The translations under genes and the position numbers were made by a program. The notes beneath the pieces are model-generated. The model had not been told where the DNA came from. It was given only the letters and a program-made list of their open reading frames with translations, and searched no databases. DNA of 20,755 nt from an uncultured bacterium (lineage in GTDB: Bacteria; Actinomycetota; Coriobacteriia; Coriobacteriales; Coriobacteriaceae): contig CAJMPM010000004.1 of assembly GCA_905215225.1 (NCBI GenBank), forward strand, positions 1 through 20,755, in the 5' to 3' direction. Positions 7,345-12,921 of the stretch are shown piece after piece. Numbering within the stretch: position 1 is the first letter of the stretch; the number at the start of each line of letters is the position of its first letter.

Positions 7345-7983
7345 CTAGAGCAACTCGTCATCTTGTTTTTGCAGGATATACCCGTAGCGGAAGATGCTGG
7401 CAATCAGGCAAATAATCAGGCCTGCAAAGAGCATGGAGGGCTCGAATAGCTGGCCGACGAACGCATCCGTAAAGCTGCCGCCAAATCCTGAGAGTATCAT
7501 TCCCGTGATTACGGCACCAAGAAGCCTCACGGCAACGCCGCCGATAAGGAATAAATGTCCTACTCGACGAAGTGTCTGGTTACATTCAAGGTCAAAGGGC
7601 CTGCCTTCCTTTTCAATGTTGAAGAAAAGCCTGCGCACGCTTATCGCGATGGTAAGCGCGAGGCATGTCATCAAGAGGCTCCCTATGGCAGTGTGACCAT
7701 CGTGTGCGACGAGCATAAGTGGGGCCTGCGCATCGGTACCGACGATAGCAAGGCATGGCCCCTCGCCGGCTTGAAGTTCTACGGATTGGAGACACGACCC
7801 TTGGGAGAGGCCAGGCAATATGAGTAGAAGGTCAATCGCAATGACTGCGAGGAGTCCCAGGGCGAGCGCGGTGGTAATGCAGATCGTGGCCCATTTGCAG
7901 ATGCGAGCGAGATTCCTCAGTTTGGCTATTGTCTGTTCGCGGCTGATGGTTTCATTCGATATAGATGCGTTTCGATGTAGCAT
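7345..7983 (-). CDS. DUF2975-type four-helix membrane protein
   Basis: The 212-residue protein has four predicted membrane segments at about 31-58, 98-117, 143-166 and 182-202. The 'RRLFFNIEKEGRPFDLECNQTLRRVG' loop and the ending 'LIASIFRYGYILQKQDDELL' are characteristic of DUF2975 proteins. Function is unknown; members usually travel with a YozG-type XRE regulator, as here. The start at 7983 is chosen because GGAGGGG lies directly upstream on the minus strand; an ATG 13 codons further upstream lacks such a signal and lies inside the palindrome at 8007-8022. A Cys-containing extracytoplasmic loop (about 60-95) with 'QGSC...GEGPC' is visible. Confidence 0.85.
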   Translation of the reverse strand: MLHRNASISNETISREQTIAKLRNLARICKWATICITTALALGLLAVIAIDLLLILPGLSQGSCLQSVELQAGEGPCLAIVGTDAQAPLMLVAHDGHTAIGSLLMTCLALTIAISVRRLFFNIEKEGRPFDLECNQTLRRVGHLFLIGGVAVRLLGAVITGMILSGFGGSFTDAFVGQLFEPSMLFAGLIICLIASIFRYGYILQKQDDELL

Positions 7984-8006
7984 AACCCCTCCAATCGGCG
8001 TTTTGG

Positions 8007-8046
8007 ATGATACTTGTATCATATCATAATTAACGATAAACGATAA
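8007..8046 (-). promoter_or_regulatory. promoter/operator region of the DUF2975-XRE operon
   Basis: A dyad ATGATAC-TT-GTATCAT (8007-8022) overlaps a possible minus-strand -10 (TATGAT, complement of 8018-8023). A weak -35 (TTATCG, complement of 8041-8046) lies 17 bases away. The -35 region contains the tandem ACGATAA-ACGATAA. The arrangement suits repression by the operon's own XRE protein. The palindrome is direct observation; the promoter is tentative. Confidence 0.45.
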
Positions 8047-8090
8047 ATAATTACGGATAATGAGTAAGTAATGATTGAAAACAATTAACG

Positions 8091-8105
8091 TGAGCTATTA
8101 GCTCA
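8091..8105. repeat. perfect 15-base palindrome TGAGCTA-T-TAGCTCA
   Basis: Seven-base arms flank a single central base in the AT-rich stretch between the divergent DUF2975 and PTS operons. It could be a regulator operator; no protein can be named for it. Confidence 0.5.
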
Positions 8106-8229
8106 TTTCGAATGCCGGAGTTTGGCGCGCGGGGGATGAGGACAAATGCCAAAACTTCCCGTGATCGCGCAAACGCTCCATCGGGTTCCCCTAATTCATC
8201 TGGAAAACAACTGCAAACGATTGCAAGTA

Positions 8230-8288
8230 ACCGGTGAACGGTCGAAAACTACCGTTCACCGATAATCTCAAAACTGGTTCTAACTGGT
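8230..8288. promoter_or_regulatory. inverted repeat and tandem AACTGGT repeats upstream of the PTS operon
   Basis: CGGTGAACGGT (8232-8242) pairs perfectly with ACCGTTCACCG (8251-8261) across 8 bases. Shortly after, AACTGGT occurs twice, 10 bases apart (8272-8278 and 8282-8288), that is, on the same helix face. The left arm with its flank, ACCGGTGAACGGTCGA (8230-8245), recurs as ACCGGTAAACGGTCGA at 8448-8463, a single-base difference. These look like protein-binding repeats rather than a terminator, because no T-run follows. Confidence 0.5.
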
Positions 8289-8411
8289 ATTAAGTCAAAA
8301 AGACCAATTCACATATCTTCACAATGACCTGCAATTTTTCTTCACGCTATTTTTAGCCGCCCTGCGTTGTTTAGACACAAAAAAAGTTCCGATCTTTTGC
8401 CAAAATATTTC

Positions 8412-8494
8412 GAAACGGTTTCAAAACCGCAGGTAGAAGTGTTAACGACCGGTAAACGGTCGATTTATCACCGTGAGCGGTGCAAAAACGTTTT
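8412..8494. promoter_or_regulatory. cluster of operator-like palindromes upstream of the PTS promoter
   Basis: Three dyads lie within 85 bases: GAAACGGTTTC (8412-8422), CACCG-TGAG-CGGTG (8469-8482) and AAAACGTTTT (8485-8494). The first and third have the central CG flanked by A/T-rich arms typical of LacI/CcpA-family operators. The second copy of ACCGGTAAACGGTCGA (8448-8463) lies between them. The dyads are plain in the sequence; the regulator is inferred. Confidence 0.5.
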
Positions 8495-8529
8495 ACCGTA
8501 TGAATCAACGAAAGCGACCTCTTCTGGGG

Positions 8530-8567
8530 TGATATAGTGACAACAACACGTCACGTGGTTACTACCA
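8530..8567 (+). promoter_or_regulatory. PTS operon promoter with GntR-type operator
   Basis: An extended -10, TG-A-TATAGT (8530-8538), lacks an obvious -35 partner. The dyad TGGTTACTACCA (8556-8567) sits about 18 bases downstream of it, around or just after the expected start, a position suited to repression. The same 12-mer occurs at 12848-12859 before the agaS-like gene. It has the TGGT-N4-ACCA form known for HutC-subfamily regulators such as DasR/NagR (TGGTCTAGACCA). ACCAGT (8564-8569) can also pair with ACTGGT (8579-8584). Confidence 0.65.
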
Positions 8568-8631
8568 GTTTAGAAACCACTGGTCTTCAAAGAACGCTTT
8601 CTAAGAAGCTTTAAGGGCGAGCGCCCGCTGG

Positions 8632-8674
8632 CTTCCGAAAATCATCGGACTCAGATCGTACACACCTTCGGAAG
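8632..8674 (+). promoter_or_regulatory. leader hairpin overlapping the EIIA ribosome binding site
   Basis: CTTCCGAA (8632-8639) is perfectly complementary to TTCGGAAG (8667-8674). The right arm runs into the SD region GGAAGGG before ATG 8685. Folding would partly hide the SD, so translational control of the first PTS gene is possible. The 27-base loop makes this a modest prediction. Confidence 0.35.
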
Positions 8675-8684
8675 GGAAATTTGA

Positions 8685-9128
8685 ATGGTTGGCTTTATTC
8701 TTACCGGTCATGGACAGTTCGCACCCGGCCTTGCAAGCGCTATCGCTATGGTTGCCGGCGACCAGCCTGCTTTTACCGTCGTTCCTTTTGAGGGCGACCA
8801 GGCCGCATCCTACGGTGAGGATCTCCGCGCCGCTATTACCGCCATGCGCGAGGAGTGCGATGGCGTGCTCGTCTTTACCGACCTGCTTGGCGGCACCCCG
8901 TTCAACCAGTCGATGATGATTGCCCAGGATGTCGACAACGTCGAGGTTCTGACTGGCACCAACCTTCCCATGGTTATTGAGCTTCTGTTCCTCCGCGGCA
9001 ATGCCACGCTCGCCGAGCTTGGCGAGCAGGCCGTGACCGTTGGCCAGACGGGCGTCACCGCCCAGACGGTCGCATCCGTTGCCGACTCCGAGGAAGAGGA
9101 TATCTTCGGCGACGAGGACGGCATCTAA
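8685..9128 (+). CDS. PTS mannose/aga-family EIIA component
   Basis: This 147-residue cytoplasmic protein is the EIIA of a mannose-class PTS. It takes phosphate from HPr on His9 ('GFILTGHGQFAPGL', 3-16) and passes it to EIIB. The second hallmark 'FTDLLGGTPFNQS' follows mid-protein. The C-terminus is an acidic tail ('DSEEEDIFGDEDGI'). It is the first gene of an EIIA-YajC-EIIB-EIIC-EIID operon behind a 700-bp regulatory leader. GGAAGGG precedes ATG 8685, and its TAA overlaps the ATG of the YajC-like gene by one base (TAATG). The nearby agaS-, nagA- and lacC-like genes suggest the substrate is N-acetylgalactosamine (agaF-like role), but the EIIA sequence itself does not fix the sugar. Confidence 0.93.
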   Translation: MVGFILTGHGQFAPGLASAIAMVAGDQPAFTVVPFEGDQAASYGEDLRAAITAMREECDGVLVFTDLLGGTPFNQSMMIAQDVDNVEVLTGTNLPMVIELLFLRGNATLAELGEQAVTVGQTGVTAQTVASVADSEEEDIFGDEDGI

Positions 9129-9409
9129 TGGCCGATTTCGGAGCCAACGTCCTGAGCTCCTCGGTCGCTCTTTTAGGCCTGCTTGTCATCATGGGCTTGA
9201 TTTACACCATCTGGTCGCAAATCAACATGAAGAAGAAGCAGAAGTACTTCAAGGAGCTGCACACCGAGCTCAAGCCGGGTCAGGAGGTTCTTTTCGCCGG
9301 CGGTATCTACGGAACCGTCAAAGGCATCGAAGGCGAGAAGGTCCAGATCAAAGTCCGATCCGGAGCCGTCGTAGATGTTTCGCGTTACGCGATTCAGGAG
9401 ATCAAGTAA
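9128..9409 (+). CDS. yajC: YajC-like single-span membrane protein inside the PTS operon
   Basis: The 93-residue protein has one membrane helix (about 8-30, 'VLSSSVALLGLLVIMGLIYTIW'). A Lys-rich stretch ('NMKKKQKYF') follows. Then comes the small beta-rich YajC domain: 'ELKPGQEVLFAGGIYGTVKGI' and 'VQIKVRSGAVVDVSRYAIQEI'. In general YajC belongs to the SecDF-YajC accessory complex. A YajC-like gene also sits in the hyaluronan-disaccharide PTS locus of Streptococcus pneumoniae, which supports a PTS-linked role. Here its ATG overlaps the EIIA stop (TAATG) and EIIB begins 36 bases later, so it is translated as part of the PTS set. It may act as a PTS membrane-complex accessory rather than the secretion protein. 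Confidence 0.88.
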   Translation: MADFGANVLSSSVALLGLLVIMGLIYTIWSQINMKKKQKYFKELHTELKPGQEVLFAGGIYGTVKGIEGEKVQIKVRSGAVVDVSRYAIQEIK

Positions 9410-9445
9410 CTGTCGTCAGCAAATAACGAAAGGAAGCTGATCAAC

Positions 9446-9928
9446 ATGGCAGAACCCAACATTCTTCTTACCCGCATCGATAACCGACTGGTTCATGGTC
9501 AGGTTGCCACCCAGTGGAACTCCACTCTGGGCTCCAACCTCATCCTCGTCGCCAACGACGACGTGGCGACCAACACCATGCGCCAGAACCTCATGAAGAT
9601 GGCCGCTCCCGCCGGCGTCGCTACGCGTTTCTTCTCTCTGCAGAAGACCATCGACGTCATTGGCAAGGCGAGCCCGCGCCAGAAGATCTTCATCGTGGCC
9701 GAAACACCGGAAGACGTGCTTACGCTCGTCAAGGGCGGTGTGCCTATAAAGAAGGTAAACATCGGCAACATGCACATGTCGGAAGGAAAGCGCCAAGTCG
9801 CCACCTCCGTCGCAGTTAACGACGAGGATGTCGCTGCGTTTAAAGAGCTGCAGGAATTGGGGGTGGAGTTGGAGATCAGGCGCGTTCCGAGCACGCCTGT
9901 TGAGGACACGAGCAAGCTCTTCTCGTAA
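9446..9928 (+). CDS. PTS mannose/aga-family EIIB component
   Basis: The 160-residue cytoplasmic EIIB shows the family start 'ILLTRIDNRLVHGQVATQWN' (6-25), with His17 as the residue phosphorylated by EIIA. It continues with 'GSNLILVANDDVA', 'KGGVPIKKVNIGNMH' and 'KELQELGVELEIRRVP'. It passes phosphate to the incoming sugar held by EIIC/EIID. AAAGGAAG serves as SD. A paralogue at 19973 shares about 85 of the first 149 aligned residues by hand count, but there the equivalent of His17 is Tyr. A 90-base spacer with a small hairpin (GTCAGG 9946-9951 with CCTGAC 9960-9965) separates this gene from EIIC, possibly tuning soluble versus membrane subunits. Confidence 0.94.
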   Translation: MAEPNILLTRIDNRLVHGQVATQWNSTLGSNLILVANDDVATNTMRQNLMKMAAPAGVATRFFSLQKTIDVIGKASPRQKIFIVAETPEDVLTLVKGGVPIKKVNIGNMHMSEGKRQVATSVAVNDEDVAAFKELQELGVELEIRRVPSTPVEDTSKLFS

Positions 9929-10018
9929 TCCTCGTGATCCACGTTGTCAGGAGTGAAACCCTGACGTTCTGTACGTGATATCCAAAGTGCGTACATTCAT
10001 TTTGAAAGGAGGAGCAAG

Positions 10019-10819
10019 ATGGAATACTCGATCATCCAGATCGCTCTGGTCTTCGTCGTCACGTTCATCGCGGCAATCGACCAGTTTGACTTCCTCGAGT
10101 CTCTCTATCAGCCCATCGTCACCGGCGCCGTCATCGGTCTTATCCTTGGCGACCTCAACACCGGTCTTCTCGTGGGTGGTACTTATCAGCTCATGACGAT
10201 CGGCAACATGCCGATCGGAGGCGCTCAGCCGCCTAACGCCGTCATTGGCGGCATCATGGCAGCCATTCTCGCTATCGCTACGGGTCTCGAGCCCAACGCG
10301 GCAGTCGGCCTCGCCATTCCGTTCGCCCTGCTCGGCCAGCTTGGCGTTACCCTGGTCTTCACGCTTATGTCCCCGCTTATGTCCACGGCCGATAACATGG
10401 CTCATAACGCGGACACCAAGGGCATCGAGCGCCTGAACTACTTCGCCATGGCCCTGCTCGGCCTGATCTTCGCTGTCGTCGTCACCCTGTTCTTCATCGC
10501 TGGCGCTACCATTGGTCAGACCATCGCTTCCGCCATCCCGACTTGGCTGCAGACCGGTCTGTCCGCTGCAGGCGGCATGATGCGCTTCGTCGGCTTCGCC
10601 GTCCTGCTCAAGGTTATGATGAACCGCGATATGTGGGGCTTCTTCCTCATGGGCTTTGGCCTCGCGCTCATCACCGTTGCCAACGATTCTCTGGCAACCC
10701 CTGCTCTGCTCATCCTCGCTCTCATCGGCTTCGGCATCGCTTTCTGGGACTTCCAGCAGCAGACCGAGCTGAAGGGTGCAGCTGTTTCTGACGGAGGTGA
10801 CTTCGAAGATGGCATCTAA
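10019..10819 (+). CDS. PTS mannose/aga-family EIIC membrane component
   Basis: The 266-residue protein is the EIIC permease subunit. It has many hydrophobic segments, with 'AAIDQFDFLESLYQPIVTGA' near the start and 'GLLVGGTYQLMTIGNMPIGGAQPPNAVIGGI', the family's sugar-site signature region. The C-terminal end (about 245-266) is polar and acidic. EIIC and EIID together form the membrane channel that binds the sugar. AAAGGAGG gives a strong SD before ATG 10019. Its last 11 bases overlap the start of the EIID gene, which indicates coupled translation. Length is normal for the family. Together with agaS-, nagA- and lacC-like genes nearby, the complex probably imports N-acetylgalactosamine; galactosamine or a glycosaminoglycan- or mucin-derived sugar is an alternative. 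Confidence 0.93.
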   Translation: MEYSIIQIALVFVVTFIAAIDQFDFLESLYQPIVTGAVIGLILGDLNTGLLVGGTYQLMTIGNMPIGGAQPPNAVIGGIMAAILAIATGLEPNAAVGLAIPFALLGQLGVTLVFTLMSPLMSTADNMAHNADTKGIERLNYFAMALLGLIFAVVVTLFFIAGATIGQTIASAIPTWLQTGLSAAGGMMRFVGFAVLLKVMMNRDMWGFFLMGFGLALITVANDSLATPALLILALIGFGIAFWDFQQQTELKGAAVSDGGDFEDGI

Positions 10820-11891
10820 TGAGTATGTGATCCCGGAGCACTACGAGGATCTCACTCCTGCTCCGCAGCTCGACCAGAAGACCCTCAACAAGATGGCTTG
10901 GCGCTCCTGCTTCCTGCAGGCATCGTTCAACTACGAGCGCATGCAGGCCGCTGGCTGGCTTTACTCCATCATCCCCGGTCTGGAGAAGATCCACACCAAC
11001 AAGAACGACCTCGCGGCTTCCATGAGCCACAACCTGGAGTTCTTCAACACCCACCCGTTCCTCGTCACCTTTGTTATGGGCATCGTGCTTTCGCTCGAGC
11101 AGAACAAGGTTGACATCCCCACGATCCGCGCCGTCCGCGTCGCCGCAATGGGCCCGCTCGGTGGTATCGGTGACGCCCTGTTCTGGCTGACGCTCGTGCC
11201 TATCACGGCCGGCATCACCTCCAACATGGCCATCAACGGCAACGCCGCTGCGCCGATCATCTTCCTGGTGATCTTCAACGTCGTCCAGTTCGCTCTGCGC
11301 TTCTGGCTCATGAACTGGTCCTACAAGCTTGGCACCAGCGCCATTGACGCTCTGACCGCCAACATGCAGGCCTTCACGCGTGCCGCTTCCATCATGGGCG
11401 TCTTCGTCGTCGGTTGCCTGGTCGTCACCATGGGTGGCACCCAGATCAACCTCCAGATCCCCAACGGCACCACCCGTGGCCTCTCCGCTACTACCGTGAT
11501 CGTCTCCGAGAAGGAGGCCGAGAACTTCACCGGTATGGAGGGCATCGATACCGAGACCGCTGAGGCCGGTACCATCGCCATGACCGATAAGGACGGCAAC
11601 GCCCTTACCGCTTCCGATGCCGACGGCAACGCTGTCGAGTGCGGCGTCACCGATCTGGGCAACGGCATGGAGTCCGTGACCTACGCTACCGTCACCGAGG
11701 ATCCGGTCAACTTCTCTGTTGCCGACACCCTCAACACCATCGTCCCGAAGCTCGTCCCGCTTATGCTTACGCTGCTGCTTTACTACATGTTCGCTAAGCA
11801 CAGCTGGACCCCGACCAAGGGCATTCTCCTGCTCTTCGTCCTTGGCATCCTGGGCGCTGGCCCGCTTGGTCTCTGGCCGAGCATCTGGTAA
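10809..11891 (+). CDS. PTS mannose/aga-family EIID component with an extra loop domain
   Basis: The protein opens with the EIID pattern: 'LNKMAWRSCFLQASFNYERMQAAGW' (26-50), 'LEFFNTHPFLVTFVMGIVLSLEQ' (76-98), and 'VRVAAMGPLGGIGDALFW' (109-126). It ends in two membrane segments. At 360 residues it is longer than the usual 260-300. The excess lies at about residues 220-298, a polar Thr/Asp/Glu/Gly-rich segment ('TDKDGNALTASDADGNAVE') between membrane helices, where typical members have a short loop. The SD GGAGGTGA lies inside the end of the EIIC gene, and the reading frames overlap by 11 bases. It is the last PTS gene, followed by a terminator at 11961. Confidence 0.92.
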   Translation: MASNEYVIPEHYEDLTPAPQLDQKTLNKMAWRSCFLQASFNYERMQAAGWLYSIIPGLEKIHTNKNDLAASMSHNLEFFNTHPFLVTFVMGIVLSLEQNKVDIPTIRAVRVAAMGPLGGIGDALFWLTLVPITAGITSNMAINGNAAAPIIFLVIFNVVQFALRFWLMNWSYKLGTSAIDALTANMQAFTRAASIMGVFVVGCLVVTMGGTQINLQIPNGTTRGLSATTVIVSEKEAENFTGMEGIDTETAEAGTIAMTDKDGNALTASDADGNAVECGVTDLGNGMESVTYATVTEDPVNFSVADTLNTIVPKLVPLMLTLLLYYMFAKHSWTPTKGILLLFVLGILGAGPLGLWPSIW

Positions 11892-11960
11892 GGCTCTAGC
11901 TTGCGGGGTGTGTCCCTACGCGGCTCACACCCCGACCCCTTAAGCCATGTGTATGTTAAA

Positions 11961-11996
11961 AGCCGCGTGCTCGAAAGAGCGCGCGGCTTTTGTTTT
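11961..11996 (+). terminator. Rho-independent terminator after the PTS operon
   Basis: AGCCGCGTGCTC (11961-11972) pairs with GAGCGCGCGGCT (11977-11988), with one G-T wobble, across a GAAA loop. TTTGTTTT follows. It separates the PTS operon from the regulator gene. Confidence 0.92.
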
Positions 11997-12039
11997 CTTA
12001 ATGATTCGGGTGTGGCAGACAGATAATGCTAAACACCCA

Positions 12040-12051
12040 AGGTAGTAGCCG
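12040..12051. promoter_or_regulatory. degenerate copy of the GntR-type operator before the regulator gene
   Basis: AGGTAGTAGCCG matches the reverse complement of the operator, TGGTAGTAACCA, at 9 of 12 bases. It lies after a possible -10 (GATAAT, 12022-12027) and 25 bases before the regulator's ATG, consistent with weak autoregulation. The inference is modest. Confidence 0.35.
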
Positions 12052-12075
12052 AGTTTGAGAAAATGGGAGGATAGG

Positions 12076-12807
12076 ATGGCGATCGGAGCGCGTAAGCAGC
12101 CGCTGTACGATCAGCTGGTCGATATTCTGACCGAAAAGATCGACCATGAATATCGCGCCGGTGACATGATTCCTTCCGAGCGCGAACTTTCGGAGCGCTA
12201 TGGTCTCTCGCGCACTACGGTACGCCTGGCTCTGCAGGAACTGGAGCGTTTAGGACTGGTGGTTCGGCAGCACGGTCGCGGTACCTTTGTGACCGACCGT
12301 TCGGCAAAGGCAACCAATCTTATGCAGTCCTACAGCTTTACCGAGCAGATGCGCGCGATGGGTCGCGACCCCGAGACCACGATTCTCGAGTTTTGCGAGA
12401 TGGAGGCCGATAAGAATCTGGCCGAGCATATGGGATTGCGCATCGGTGATCGCATTTTTAAGCTCAAGCGCCTTCGTTCTGCCGACAACATGCCCATGAT
12501 GGTCGAACGCAGCTATCTACCGGTTCGTCAATTTCTGTCCCTAAAGCGACCGCTGCTGGAGCGTAAGCCGCTTTACGATGTGATTGAGCAAGACTTTCAG
12601 CAAAAGATACGCGTGGCCGAGGAGGAGTTCTATGCGAGCATAGCCCGTCCCACCGACGCCCACCTTTTGGGAATTGTCGAGGGCTCGCCTGTGCTCGATT
12701 TGGTCAGGACTACGTATAACGAGTCAAACGAGGTTGTGGAGTATACACTCTCGGTTGCTCGTGCCGATCAGTTTAAATACAAGGTTTACCACCAGCGTAG
12801 CGACTAG
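12076..12807 (+). CDS. GntR-family (HutC subfamily, UTRA domain) transcriptional regulator
   Basis: The 243-residue protein has an N-terminal winged helix-turn-helix (about 8-75): 'QPLYDQLVDILTEKI', 'MIPSERELSERYGLSRTTVR', 'RQHGRGTFV'. A UTRA effector domain follows (about 95-235), starting 'QSYSFTEQMRAMGRDPETTI' and including 'MVERSYLP'. HutC-type regulators of amino-sugar genes (DasR, NagR, AgaR2) bind phosphorylated amino sugars in the UTRA domain. Their operators have the form TGGT-N4-ACCA, and such sites lie at 8556 and 12848, before the PTS and agaS-like genes. It is therefore probably the local repressor, relieved by GalNAc-6-P or a related metabolite. GGGAGG is the SD for ATG 12076; a TTG at 12055 is a poorer start. 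Confidence 0.92.
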   Translation: MAIGARKQPLYDQLVDILTEKIDHEYRAGDMIPSERELSERYGLSRTTVRLALQELERLGLVVRQHGRGTFVTDRSAKATNLMQSYSFTEQMRAMGRDPETTILEFCEMEADKNLAEHMGLRIGDRIFKLKRLRSADNMPMMVERSYLPVRQFLSLKRPLLERKPLYDVIEQDFQQKIRVAEEEFYASIARPTDAHLLGIVEGSPVLDLVRTTYNESNEVVEYTLSVARADQFKYKVYHQRSD

Positions 12808-12846
12808 TGTTCGCATCGTATCCATATGATGATTCTTTGCATTTAA

Positions 12847-12882
12847 CTGGTTACTACCAGATAACCAACTGAAGTGTATAAT
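12847..12882 (+). promoter_or_regulatory. agaS promoter with GntR-type operator
   Basis: A perfect -10 TATAAT lies at 12877-12882. The dyad CTGGT-TACT-ACCAG (12847-12860) covers the -35 region, so a bound repressor would block polymerase. A further ACCA half-site follows at 12864-12867. The core 12-mer is identical to that at the PTS promoter (8556-8567). Confidence 0.7.
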
Positions 12883-12921
12883 TGCACGTCAGAGGATTAC
12901 TTCTAGAGAGAGGTATTAGAA

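Noticed and set aside
8030..8684. Sigma-54 (-24/-12) promoter, as used by many mannose-class PTS operons
   Set aside because: No TGGCAC-N5-TTGC-like element was found, and an extended -10 is present instead.
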